A DNA stretch of 64,000 bases from Sphingomonas sp. dw_22 (GCF_018449795.1 NZ_JAAVVE010000016.1:1-64000), one strand, 5' to 3'. Positions 37,350-45,346 are shown, numbered from the stretch's first letter. Program-made: numbers and translations. Notes: generated by a model from the sequence alone, not told the origin.

Positions 37350-38957
37350 ATGCTGCGCTCGCTGCTCCTCCCCCTGCTGCTGCTCGCCGCTCCCGCCGCG
37401 GCGCAGACGCTCCCGCCCGAGCAGGCGGCGCTCAAGAGCCATGTCCAGTTCCTCGCCTCGGACGCGCTCCGGGGGCGTGAGGCGGGCACGCGCGACTTCG
37501 ACGTCGCGGCCGAATATGTCGCGGCGCAGATGGAGGGGATGGGCCTCAAGCCGGCGGGCGCGAAGGGCGGCTGGTTCCAGCCGGTCCAGCTCGTCACCTT
37601 CCGCCCGGCCGAAAAGGCGGCCTGGACGCTGACGCGTGGCACGGCGGCGGTGCCGTTCCAGTTCGGCATCGATTTCGTCAACGGGCCGGTGCCCAGCAGC
37701 CCCGATTTCGCGGCCCAGGGCGGGGTCGTCTTCGCCGGCTACGGGATCGTCTATCCGGAAGGCCAGCGCGACGATTACAAGGGCCTGGACGTCAAGGGGA
37801 AGATCGTCGCGCTCCTGCCCGGCACGCCGCAGGGCCTGCCCAACGAAGTCGAGGCCCATTTCGGCGACGACCACCAGAAGGCCCGCCTTGCCGAAGCGCG
37901 CGGTGCCAAGGCCGTCGTCATCCTCGAATCCGCCGAGCGGCGCGAGCAATATGCGTTCGAGGCGATCGTCCCCTATTACGACTATCAGCGCAACACTTGG
38001 GCCAGCCCGGACGGCGTCGCGCACATCCCCGCGCCCGGCGCGCCGGTGGTCGGCTATGTCAGCCAGGTCGGCGCGGCCAAATTGTTCGAGGGCGCGAAGA
38101 TCAAATGGACGGACGTGCTCGCCGCCGAGCGCAAGGGCGGCCGGATGCCCACGGGCGCGCTGCCCGGCACGCTCGCCACCGCCAGCAAGACCCGCGTGCG
38201 CACCGTCGAGACCAGCAACGTCATCGGCATGATCGAGGGCTCCGATCCGGCGCTCAAGAGCCAATATGTCGTGCTCTCCGCGCATCTCGATCATGTCGGC
38301 GTCGGCGATCCCGTGAACGGCGACCGCATCTATAACGGCGCGATGGACAATGCGGTCGGCATCTCGATGATCCTGGAGGTCGCCCGCTCGATCCAGGCGA
38401 TGCCGCAAAGGCCCCGCCGCTCGATCCTCATCATGGCGCTCACTTCCGAGGAAAAGGGCCTGATCGGCTCCGACTATTTCGGCCACAACCCCACGGTGCC
38501 GAAGGACTCGCTGGTTGCCGACATCAATCTCGACATGCCGATCCTCACCTATCCGCTGGAGGATCTGGTGGTGCTCGGCGGCGAGCGGTCGAGCATCGGC
38601 CCGGCGGTGGTCGCCGCCGCGGCGGCGGAGGGGCTGAAGGTCGTCCCCGATCCCGCGCCCGAGGAGATGTTCTTCGTCCGCTCGGACCATTACAGCTTCG
38701 TGCAGTCGGGCATCCCGGCGGTCTCGATCGACACCGGCCCGGGCGGCGCGGGCGCGGCGGCGCAGAAGCTGTTCCTCGACAACAATTACCACAAGCCCTC
38801 GGACCAGATCGACCTGCCGTTCGACTGGAACTCCGCCGCCAAGTTCAAGCATGTCGGCCTGGCGACGGCGCTGGCACTGGCCAACGCGGACGAGCGCCCG
38901 CGCTGGAACAAGGGCGACTTCTTCGGCGTGCTGTTCGGGGGCTATGGGGCGGAGTAA
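37350..38957 (+). CDS. Secreted M28 family metallopeptidase, second of a tandem pair
   Basis: This 535-aa protein parallels its upstream neighbour along its whole length. It has a signal peptide (1-19), the shared opening QAALKSH.QFLASDA..GREAG, a PA insert and the M28 ligands (SAHLDHVGVG, YNGAMDNAVG, TSEEKGLIGSDYF, NLDMP, RSDHYSF). One ligand context differs: ALDDAVG in the first copy is AMDNAVG here, leaving a single Asp as expected of the family. The pair looks like an old duplication with divergent substrate loops. Its stop codon is 1 nt before an inverted repeat. Confidence 0.93.
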   Translation: MLRSLLLPLLLLAAPAAAQTLPPEQAALKSHVQFLASDALRGREAGTRDFDVAAEYVAAQMEGMGLKPAGAKGGWFQPVQLVTFRPAEKAAWTLTRGTAAVPFQFGIDFVNGPVPSSPDFAAQGGVVFAGYGIVYPEGQRDDYKGLDVKGKIVALLPGTPQGLPNEVEAHFGDDHQKARLAEARGAKAVVILESAERREQYAFEAIVPYYDYQRNTWASPDGVAHIPAPGAPVVGYVSQVGAAKLFEGAKIKWTDVLAAERKGGRMPTGALPGTLATASKTRVRTVETSNVIGMIEGSDPALKSQYVVLSAHLDHVGVGDPVNGDRIYNGAMDNAVGISMILEVARSIQAMPQRPRRSILIMALTSEEKGLIGSDYFGHNPTVPKDSLVADINLDMPILTYPLEDLVVLGGERSSIGPAVVAAAAAEGLKVVPDPAPEEMFFVRSDHYSFVQSGIPAVSIDTGPGGAGAAAQKLFLDNNYHKPSDQIDLPFDWNSAAKFKHVGLATALALANADERPRWNKGDFFGVLFGGYGAE

Positions 38958-38958
38958 A

Positions 38959-38997
38959 AGCCCTCTCCCGCTTGCGGGAGAGGGTTGGGTGAGGGTG
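38959..38997. repeat. Left 39-bp arm of the inverted repeat around the DUF559 gene
   Basis: The arm begins AGCCCTCTCCCGCTTGCGGG and ends TTGGGTGAGGGTG. It is the exact reverse complement of 39373-39411. The first part folds on itself (CCCTCTCCCGC/GCGGGAGAGGG). Confidence 0.95.
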
Positions 38998-39017
38998 TGA
39001 GCGGGAGGCAAATACAG

Positions 39018-39413
39018 GTGCCGAAGATACGCCCCACAAACCCAAATGCGCGGCGCCTCAGACGTGAGGCAACGGATGTCGAACGAAAGCTCTGGGCCGC
39101 GCTCCGCAACCGGCAACTCGACGGCTACAAATTCCGCTTCCAGGCCAGCATCGGGCCCTATGTCGTGGATTTCCTCTGCGCCGAGAAGCGGCTGGTCGTT
39201 GAACTGGACGGCAGCCAGCATAACGAAGGCGTTGACCGCCGACGGACAGATTTCCTTGAGAGCGAAGGCTATCATATCCAGCGCTTCTGGAACTCCGACG
39301 CTATCGAGAATCTCGATGGCGTGCTGGAAGCGATCAGCGCCAAACTGGCGTATCTCCCAGCTTTCCACGACTCACCCTCACCCAACCCTCTCCCGCAAGC
39401 GGGAGAGGGCTAA
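39018..39413 (+). CDS. DUF559 domain protein, PD-(D/E)XK-like nuclease
   Basis: This 131-aa protein belongs to the DUF559 family, related to very-short-patch-repair type endonucleases. Key elements are ERKLWAALRNRQL (22-34), FRFQASIGPYVVDFLC with D51, VVELDGSQH with E62 and D64, and RRRTDFLESEGYHIQRFW. The start is GTG at 39018 with GGGAGG 9 nt upstream. The last 13 residues (SPSPNPLPQAGEG) and the stop codon are encoded by the right arm of a perfect 39-bp inverted repeat. The whole unit is wedged between an M28 gene and an epimerase-like gene. The biological role of DUF559 is not established. Confidence 0.9.
   Translation: MPKIRPTNPNARRLRREATDVERKLWAALRNRQLDGYKFRFQASIGPYVVDFLCAEKRLVVELDGSQHNEGVDRRRTDFLESEGYHIQRFWNSDAIENLDGVLEAISAKLAYLPAFHDSPSPNPLPQAGEG
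39373..39411. repeat. Right 39-bp arm of the inverted repeat around the DUF559 gene
   Basis: This is a perfect reverse complement of 38959-38997. It overlaps the coding sequence for the DUF559 C-terminus and ends on the first base of its TAA stop. The 453-bp unit 38959-39411 is symmetric at both ends. Confidence 0.95.
39401..39409 (+). promoter_or_regulatory. Repeat-derived Shine-Dalgarno sequence of the epimerase-like gene
   Basis: GGGAGAGGG inside the right inverted-repeat arm lies 4 nt upstream of the GTG start at 39414. The DUF559 stop TAA fills most of that spacer. Confidence 0.5.
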
Positions 39414-40238
39414 GTGCGCCTCCTGATCTTCGGCCCCGGCTACACCGCGTCCCGCCTGATCGCCCGGCTGGAGCCGCGCGGCTGGCGGATCGCCACCGTC
39501 ACCCGCGAAGACTTCGCGGATCGCAGCCGCGCGGCGTTCGAGATCGCCCACGCCACCCACATCCTCTCCTCGGTCCCGCCCGATGTTGAGGGCGATCCCG
39601 TCCTGGCCGCCTATGGCATCGAGATCGCCGCCGGCACCGCCTGGCTCGGCTATCTCTCCTCCACCGGCGTCTATGGCGATACCGGCGGCGCCTGGGCCGA
39701 TGAGAGCGCCCCGCTCGCCGGCCGCCGCGGTCCGCGCCTCGCCGCCGACGCGGCATGGGGCAAGCTCCTCAACGCCCGCACCTTCCGCCTGCCCGGCATC
39801 TACGGCCCCGGCCGCTCGGCGCTTGATCGCGTGGCGCAAGGCACCGCAACCCGCGTAGCCGCCCCGGGCCAGGTGTTCAGCCGCATCCATGTCGACGACA
39901 TCGTCGAGGGCGTGATCGCCGGCTTCGACGGCCCGCCCGGCGCCTACAACCTCGCCGACGACGCGCCCGCCCCGCAAAGCGACGTCCTCGCCTATGCCGC
40001 CGCGCTGCTCGGCACCGCGCCGCCCCCCGAAGTCCCGCTGGAATCCGCCAGCCTCACCCCCCAGGCCCGCGCCTTCTATTCCGAGAACCGCCGCATCGCG
40101 AACGGGAAGGCGAAGCGCGTCCTCGGCTGGCGCCCGCGCTATCCGGATTACCGGTTGGGCCTGCGCGCCTTGAGCGCAATCACCAGCCCCGCCATCACCA
40201 GCCCCGCGCCGGCCCCCGCCAGCAGCGACCAGCGATAG
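39414..40238 (+). CDS. NAD(P)-binding epimerase-like protein (YeeZ-type extended SDR)
   Basis: This 274-aa Rossmann protein opens MRLLIFGPGYTASRL, with the GxGYxxxxL pattern of the YeeZ-like group. It has YLSSTGVYGDTGG and HVDDIVEGVI, and lacks a clear YxxxK pair (AAWGKLL replaces it), so catalysis is doubtful. The GTG start at 39414 directly follows the DUF559 stop and borrows its ribosome-binding site from the inverted repeat. The last 91 bp overlap the convergent DMT transporter gene, and the C-terminal repeat-like ITSPAITSPAPAP is coded there. Confidence 0.82.
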   Translation: MRLLIFGPGYTASRLIARLEPRGWRIATVTREDFADRSRAAFEIAHATHILSSVPPDVEGDPVLAAYGIEIAAGTAWLGYLSSTGVYGDTGGAWADESAPLAGRRGPRLAADAAWGKLLNARTFRLPGIYGPGRSALDRVAQGTATRVAAPGQVFSRIHVDDIVEGVIAGFDGPPGAYNLADDAPAPQSDVLAYAAALLGTAPPPEVPLESASLTPQARAFYSENRRIANGKAKRVLGWRPRYPDYRLGLRALSAITSPAITSPAPAPASSDQR

Positions 40239-41059
40239 CCCTCGAACACGGTCGACAGCAGCATCGCGATCACCGGGATCAGCACGCTGGTATAGGCCGC
40301 CTTGGCCGGTCCGATCGTGCGGATCAGCCGGAAATAGATGCTGAAGGTGATCGCGGACCCGATCACCCCCAGATAGGCCAGCCCGGCAATATAGCCGCCC
40401 CGCGTCTCGATCACCGGCCCCCCCACCGTGACGAAGGCGAAGGCCGCATCCAGCGCCGATCCGATCAGCATCGCCCAGCCGAGCATCGTCGACATCGGAT
40501 AGTTCCTGGCGATCCGCGTCGCCTGCATCACATTGGCGATCGAGGCGGAGAGCACGCCGGCCAGCGCGATGCCGATGCCGATCAGCGCCTCGTGCGGCCC
40601 CACCGGGCTCAGCCGCGCCTCATGGACGAACAGCAGCGCCACGCCCGCCATCGCCACCGCCGATCCGATCAGCAATTGCCGCCCCATCAACTGGCCGAGG
40701 AAGACCCGCGCCAGCAGCGCGTTCGGCACCAGCAGCAGCGCATAGACCACCGCCACCACGCCCGAGGTGATGTGCTGCTCGGCGCGATAGACGAAGTTGA
40801 AGTTGAACACGAACTGCGCGAGCCCGAGCCCGGCCGCGAACAGCAGGCCGCGCAGGTCGAGCGTCAGCCGGTCCCGCCGCACCGCCGCCCAGGCCAGCAT
40901 CGCCACGCCGCCCACCGCGAACCGGTAGCAGACCGACCAGCTCGGCGGCACCACCGCGAGCTGGTCCTTGATGACCAGCCAGGTCGAGCCCCAGATCAGC
41001 GTCACCACCGCGAACGGGATCAGCACGGAAAGCCGGGTGGAGCGGGGCGTGGCGTCCAC
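40148..41059 (-). CDS. EamA/DMT family transporter
   Basis: This 303-aa protein has ten predicted helices in two EamA repeats, with FAVVTLIWGSTWLVIKDQL in the first and YLGVIGSAITFSIYFRLI in the second. Such proteins export amino acids, metabolites or drugs; the substrate is unknown. The start is GTG at 41059, immediately preceded by GGGGAGGATCTA, the end of a palindromic repeat. An upstream extension to 41260 would be repeat-encoded and is rejected. It converges on the epimerase-like gene. Confidence 0.9.
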   Translation of the reverse strand: MDATPRSTRLSVLIPFAVVTLIWGSTWLVIKDQLAVVPPSWSVCYRFAVGGVAMLAWAAVRRDRLTLDLRGLLFAAGLGLAQFVFNFNFVYRAEQHITSGVVAVVYALLLVPNALLARVFLGQLMGRQLLIGSAVAMAGVALLFVHEARLSPVGPHEALIGIGIALAGVLSASIANVMQATRIARNYPMSTMLGWAMLIGSALDAAFAFVTVGGPVIETRGGYIAGLAYLGVIGSAITFSIYFRLIRTIGPAKAAYTSVLIPVIAMLLSTVFEGYRWSLLAGAGAGLVMAGLVIALKARRPNR

Positions 41060-41061
41060 TA

Positions 41062-41206
41062 GATCCTCCCCCAGCTTGTCTGGGGGAGGGGGACCATGCG
41101 AAGCATGGTGGAGGGGTGGCGGTGGAACACCGCCGTCTGCGCCGGCGGCCCCTCCACCACGCCCTGCGGGCGCGGTCCCCCTCCCCGAGCAAGCTCGGGG
41201 AGGAAT
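41062..41206. repeat. Palindromic repeat, GGGGAGG family, copy between DMT transporter and threonine aldolase
   Basis: The copy of about 145 bp starts GATCCTCCCCCAGCTTGTC and ends GAGCAAGCTCGGGGAGGAAT. It holds CCATGCGAAGCATGG and arms GGTGGAGGGG / CCCCTCCACC. Both flanking genes are on the minus strand. Confidence 0.9.
41063..41071 (-). promoter_or_regulatory. Repeat-derived Shine-Dalgarno sequence of the DMT transporter
   Basis: Minus-strand GGGGAGGAT at the repeat end is 3 nt before the GTG start at 41059, in the same arrangement as at the ABC permease fusion. Confidence 0.6.
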
Positions 41207-41219
41207 GGACGGCAATCCC

Positions 41220-42224
41220 TCACAATCCCCGGATCGCCTCGGCCAGCGGCCGGATCGCATCCTCGCTCTGGTCCCATGACGTCACCAGCCGCACTTCGCC
41301 CGGCGCCCAGTCGTAGAAGTCGAAGCCAAGCGCGCGCAAGGAAGCGGCTTCCTCCGGCGTCGCCTTCAGGAACACTTCGTTCGCCTCGACCGGATAGAGC
41401 AGCCGTTCCGCGCCCGCCGCCTCGGCCAGCAGCCGGGCCCCGGCATTCGCCGCCCGCGCATTGGCGAGCCACAGGTCGCCTTCCAGCATCGCCAGGATCT
41501 GCGCCGCCAGATAGCGCCCCTTGGAAAGCAGCAGCCCCGCGCGCTTGCGGCGATAGAGCGTCAATTCGGCCAGCTCCGGCTTGAAGAATATCAGCGCCTC
41601 GGCGCTCATCGCCCCGTTCTTGACGAAGCCGAAGCTCAGCACGTCGACGCCCGCCTTCCAGGTCAGCTCTGCGGACGCGCAGCCGAGATGCGCCACGGCA
41701 TTGGCGAAGCGCGCCCCGTCCATGTGCAGCCCCAGCCCGCGCTCGCGCGCCAGCGCGCCGATCGCCGCCACCTCGGCGGGGGTATAGACCAGCCCATATT
41801 CGGTCGCGTTGGTGATCGAGATCGCGTGCGGCTGGATGCGGTGGACGTCGTTGGCGATCAGGTCGATCACCGCCAGGATGCTCTCGGGCGTCAGCTTCGC
41901 GCCCGGCCCCTCGCCGATCATCAGCTTGGCGCCGTGGGTGTGGAATTCGGGCGCGCCGCATTCGTCGTTCTGGATATGCGCGTCGCGGTGGCAGACCACG
42001 CCGCCATGCGGGGGGCAGAGCGCCGCCAGTGCCAGCGCATTGGCCGAAGTGCCGGAGGGCACCCACAGCGCGCGCACCTCGGTCCCGAACAATTCGGAGA
42101 AGCGCGCATCGAGCGATTTGGACCAGCGATCGCCGTCATAGGCGGTGTCGAGCTGGTTCACGTCGGCGAGCGCCTGCATCACTTGCGGGCAGACCGGGGC
42201 GGCATTGTCGGAGAAGAAGCGCAT
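41220..42224 (-). CDS. ltaE: Low-specificity L-threonine aldolase
   Basis: This 334-aa fold-type I PLP enzyme splits L-threonine or allo-threonine into glycine and acetaldehyde. It begins MRFFSDNAAPVCPQV, has the substrate-binding DTAYDGD motif, D169 in LHMDGARFANA and the PLP lysine K202 in SFGFVKNGAMSAEA. The start is the ATG at 42224; no strong ribosome-binding site is seen, and GTG at 42230 is an alternative. A large hairpin lies 63 bp upstream. Confidence 0.93.
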   Translation of the reverse strand: MRFFSDNAAPVCPQVMQALADVNQLDTAYDGDRWSKSLDARFSELFGTEVRALWVPSGTSANALALAALCPPHGGVVCHRDAHIQNDECGAPEFHTHGAKLMIGEGPGAKLTPESILAVIDLIANDVHRIQPHAISITNATEYGLVYTPAEVAAIGALARERGLGLHMDGARFANAVAHLGCASAELTWKAGVDVLSFGFVKNGAMSAEALIFFKPELAELTLYRRKRAGLLLSKGRYLAAQILAMLEGDLWLANARAANAGARLLAEAAGAERLLYPVEANEVFLKATPEEAASLRALGFDFYDWAPGEVRLVTSWDQSEDAIRPLAEAIRGL

Positions 42225-42286
42225 GGTCACGCCATTGCGGGCAGCCGCGCCGACGTCAACGCCTGTTGGCGTGCACTTCGAGAATT

Positions 42287-42340
42287 GCCCGCAATGCCGC
42301 CGGCACCAGGGCCGGCACCAGGGCCGGCGGCATTGCGGGC
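42287..42340. terminator. 18-bp perfect hairpin between the PEP-CTERM and threonine aldolase genes
   Basis: Arms 42287-42304 and 42323-42340 are exact reverse complements over 18 bp around an 18-nt loop. The loop and arm edge contain tandem GCCGGCACCAGG units. It begins 11 bp after the PEP-CTERM stop codon. There is no T-run, so it may be a Rho-aided end, an attenuator or a transcript-stabilising stem. Confidence 0.6.
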
Positions 42341-42350
42341 GGTATAGTCT

Positions 42351-42887
42351 TCAGGCGATCTGGGTGTATCGCACTTCGGACGCGCGCACCCGGCGGCGCA
42401 GCACGCCGCCGATCAGGCCGAAGCCGAGGATCATCATGCCCCAGGCCGCGGGTTCCGGAACGGCCTGCAGCGTGACGGCGCTTCCCATCGCCTGCACCGC
42501 GGCATAGCCCTGCTGGGAATAATAGAGGTCCGCCATCGTGCCGTCGAAGGGGTTGAAGTGCAGCCAGAAGTCCTCGGTCGTGCCCCGGATCGATGATCCG
42601 TTCAGGTTGCCGTACAGCATGAAGAGCTGCGAGCCGGAGCCCCATGGAACCAGGGTCGCGTTGGCGGTGGTGTAAACGGTCGAGCCGATCGTGAAGTCGA
42701 TGTCGAGCAGCGACGCGGTCTGGGTCGCGGGATCCTGGAGCAGGGTGAACCCGCCGGTGACAATCGGGGTGGGGCCCGAAGGAAGGTGCGCCGTGAACGT
42801 GTATTGCCGGGAAGTCGGCGTCGCGTCCGCGCCGCTCGCCGAGACGGCCGCCGCCAGTAGCCCGATCGTGTAAGCAATCTTCTTCAT
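42351..42887 (-). CDS. PEP-CTERM sorting domain protein
   Basis: This 178-aa exported protein has a signal peptide (1-23) and a C-terminal sorting signal: VPEPAAWGMMILGFGLIGG followed by RRR. This is the sphingomonad form of PEP-CTERM (PEPxxWAMM-like), recognised by an exosortase that cleaves at the Pro-Glu-Pro and anchors or releases the protein. The body (25-150) is beta-rich with no recognised domain. The ATG at 42887 has GGGGAA upstream. No exosortase gene is in the window. Confidence 0.88.
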   Translation of the reverse strand: MKKIAYTIGLLAAAVSASGADATPTSRQYTFTAHLPSGPTPIVTGGFTLLQDPATQTASLLDIDFTIGSTVYTTANATLVPWGSGSQLFMLYGNLNGSSIRGTTEDFWLHFNPFDGTMADLYYSQQGYAAVQAMGSAVTLQAVPEPAAWGMMILGFGLIGGVLRRRVRASEVRYTQIA

Positions 42888-43009
42888 GCTATTCCCCTGT
42901 CTGAGATTTTTCCCAGAACGGCCTAGTGGCCGGATGGGACTCATCCGTGACAGGGGAGCGATTCGTTAAGCATCTTCAGTGCCGGAATGGGACGGTCTGC
43001 CCATCGACG

Positions 43010-45271
43010 CTATGGTGCGTCTCCAGGGCGCGATCGCCGGAATTCGCCGTCCGGACCCGGCCGGCGCGGCGCGTCGGGGGCCATGCGCGGCGGCGGCGGT
43101 TCGTCGCCCGGTTCGTCGGGCTGGTCGCCGCCGGGCAGCGCGTCGCGCAGCCGGTCGATGTCGACCCGCACGCCTTCGTCGTCCAGATGCACGCCGACGC
43201 CGTTGAGCACGTCCTCCAGGTCCGTCGCATTGTCCGCCGGTTCCTCCACCGGCGGGGGCGGCGGCAGCCTGAGGTTCATCGCCCGCACCATGAAGTCGCG
43301 CCAGATCCGCGCGGGCAGCCCGCCTCCCGCCAGCCCCGGATTGGGCGTGTTGTCGTCATTGCCCAGCCACACGCCCACCACCAGGTCGCCGGCATAGCCG
43401 ATGAACAGCGCGTCGCGGCTGTCCTGCGTCGTGCCGGTCTTGCCGAAGGTCGGGATCGGCAGCGCCGCGCCGCGCCCCGTGCCCGATTCGACCACCGTCG
43501 CCAGCAGCGAGCGCATGTCCTCCAGCTCCTGCCCACGGAACTGCGCCGCCCCGCCCAGCCGCCGCGCCAGCCAGTCGTCGGCATTTTCGTCATTGTCGAG
43601 GCCGGTCGGGCGCACCGGATAGCTGCCGTTGGCGATCGCGGCATAGGCGGAAGTCAGCTCGAGCAGCGACACGGTCGAGGTGCCCAGCGCGATCGAGGCA
43701 TCGGTGCCGATCGGCGTCGAGATGCCCAGGTCGCGCGCCGCCCTGGTCACGCGCGCCACGCCGAGCTGGTGCGTCAGCCGGGCGGCGGCGACGTTGCTCG
43801 ATTTGGCGAAGGCCTGGCGGAGCGTGATCCGCCCGGCATAGCGGCCGTCGCTGTTCTCGGGCTTCCAGTCGCCGATCGTCACGGGTTCGTCGTCGATCAT
43901 GCTGTCGGGCGTCATGCCGGAACGCAGCGCCGCCAGATAGACGAACAGCTTGAAGGTCGATCCCGGCTGGCGCCGCGCCTGGGTGGCGCGGTTGAACGGG
44001 CTGTCGGCATAGCTCTTGCCGCCCACCATCGCGACCACGCGCCCGTCCGGATGCATCGCCACCAGCGCGATCTGCGAGTCCCGCAGCCCGGCGCTGCGCA
44101 CCACCCGCTCGGCGGTCTGCTGGAGCCGCGTGTCGAGCGTGGTGCGCACGGTCTGCTCGGTCGCCACGCCACCGGCGCGGTCGCGCGCCTGGGGCAGCAC
44201 CCAGTCGGCGAAATAGGTGCCGTTGGGCAGCTCCTTGGTCCTGCTGACATGCAGCACCGCCGGGCGGACATCCTCGGCCTCGGCCTTGTCGAGGAACCCG
44301 GCATCCTCCATCGCGCCGATCACCAGCTTTTGCCGGTCCCGCGCGCCCTTCAAATTGCCGGTAGGCGCCAGCCGGCTCGGCGCCTGCACCAGCCCAGCGA
44401 GCAGCGTCGCCTGGCTCACCGTCAGATCCTCGGGCGTGGTGCTGAAATAATGCTGTGCGGCGGCGCGCAGGCCGTAGACATTGTCGCCGAAATAGACGTT
44501 CGACAGATAGCGCGAGAGGATCTCGTCCTTCGAGAGCCACGCCTCCAGCCAGAACGCGATCATCACCTCCTGCGCCTTGCGTCCGAAGGTCCGCTTCGAG
44601 GTGAGGAAGGCGTTCTTGGCGAGCTGCTGGGTGATCGTGCTGCCGCCCTGCGATCCGCCCGAGCTCGTCACGTTGTGGACGAAGGCACGCAGGATTCCGC
44701 GCGGATCGACGCCCCAATGGCCGTAGAAGCGCCGGTCCTCGATCGCGACGAAGGCGTCGCGCACATGCTTGGGCAGCTTGGTGGCATCCACCGGCGCGCC
44801 GATCACCGCACCGCGCCGTGCGATCGGCGTGCCGTCTTCGGCGAGCAGCGTGATCGAGGGCGGCGCCGGCGGCCGCAGCGACTTGGAGAGGGGCGCGGTC
44901 AGCGCCAGCCAGCCCACCGCGACGATGAACAGCACGATCAGCGCCGCCGCGCCCCGCGTCGCCCATTTCAGCCAGTTGCGGCGGCGCGACGGCGGCAGCG
45001 CCGGGACGCCGGACGCAGGATCGCCCGGCCCCGGCTCTCCGCCCGGAGGCAGAGGCGGCGGTGAGGGGGGCGGCGGAGAACAAACCGCCGGGCGTGCCTC
45101 CGCAATCGGCGGCAGCGCCCCCGCCAGCTCGACCGCCGGTGGCGCCTCCACCGCACGCGGCTTCCACAGCCCGGCGCGTTCGCGCGCCCGCGGCTCGGGC
45201 GGAGCCGTCGCGTCTTCGGCCGAGCGCCGCAGCGGAAAGCGCCGTTCGAAAGGATCCTCGTCCTTCGCCAT
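43010..45271 (-). CDS. Bifunctional penicillin-binding protein 1A (transglycosylase/transpeptidase)
   Basis: This 753-aa inner-membrane enzyme polymerises and cross-links peptidoglycan. A 100-residue Pro-rich cytoplasmic tail precedes one helix (about 105-125). The GT51 domain has E178 in AIEDRRFYGHWGVD and GGSTITQQLAKN. The transpeptidase domain has S438-TF-K441, S491-S-N493 and K611-T-G. The C-terminus after about 675 is Pro- and Asp-rich and probably disordered. It resembles the PBP1A/PbpC-like group. A candidate promoter with an inverted repeat lies just upstream. Confidence 0.94.
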   Translation of the reverse strand: MAKDEDPFERRFPLRRSAEDATAPPEPRARERAGLWKPRAVEAPPAVELAGALPPIAEARPAVCSPPPPSPPPLPPGGEPGPGDPASGVPALPPSRRRNWLKWATRGAAALIVLFIVAVGWLALTAPLSKSLRPPAPPSITLLAEDGTPIARRGAVIGAPVDATKLPKHVRDAFVAIEDRRFYGHWGVDPRGILRAFVHNVTSSGGSQGGSTITQQLAKNAFLTSKRTFGRKAQEVMIAFWLEAWLSKDEILSRYLSNVYFGDNVYGLRAAAQHYFSTTPEDLTVSQATLLAGLVQAPSRLAPTGNLKGARDRQKLVIGAMEDAGFLDKAEAEDVRPAVLHVSRTKELPNGTYFADWVLPQARDRAGGVATEQTVRTTLDTRLQQTAERVVRSAGLRDSQIALVAMHPDGRVVAMVGGKSYADSPFNRATQARRQPGSTFKLFVYLAALRSGMTPDSMIDDEPVTIGDWKPENSDGRYAGRITLRQAFAKSSNVAAARLTHQLGVARVTRAARDLGISTPIGTDASIALGTSTVSLLELTSAYAAIANGSYPVRPTGLDNDENADDWLARRLGGAAQFRGQELEDMRSLLATVVESGTGRGAALPIPTFGKTGTTQDSRDALFIGYAGDLVVGVWLGNDDNTPNPGLAGGGLPARIWRDFMVRAMNLRLPPPPPVEEPADNATDLEDVLNGVGVHLDDEGVRVDIDRLRDALPGGDQPDEPGDEPPPPRMAPDAPRRPGPDGEFRRSRPGDAP

Positions 45272-45306
45272 TATCCGCGCACGCGCTCCCGGGTGTTCAT
45301 GGGGTG

Positions 45307-45346
45307 AGTCTAGCGAACCAACTGTGTTGTTACAATAACACAGTTG
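45307..45346 (-). promoter_or_regulatory. Candidate PBP1A promoter with overlapping inverted repeat
   Basis: On the minus strand TTGTAA (45335-45330) and TAGACT (45312-45307) are 17 bp apart, ending 36 bp before the start codon. A 10-bp inverted repeat, CAACTGTGTT and AACACAGTTG (45319-45328 and 45337-45346), straddles the -35 box. This AT-rich palindrome stands out in GC-rich DNA and looks like an operator. Confidence 0.45.

Noticed and set aside
38985..39017. ATG start for the DUF559 protein at 38985
   Set aside because: It would lie in the inverted-repeat arm with no ribosome-binding site; the GTG at 39018 follows GGGAGG.
40148..41260. Longer DMT transporter frame starting at 41260
   Set aside because: The added N-terminus is entirely repeat-encoded (PPPPLHHASHGPP-type), whereas GTG at 41059 has a ribosome-binding site and gives the normal family N-terminus.
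42287..42340. CRISPR-like or tandem-repeat array
   Set aside because: There are only two to three short GCCGGCACCAGG units forming one hairpin, with no spacers or cas genes.
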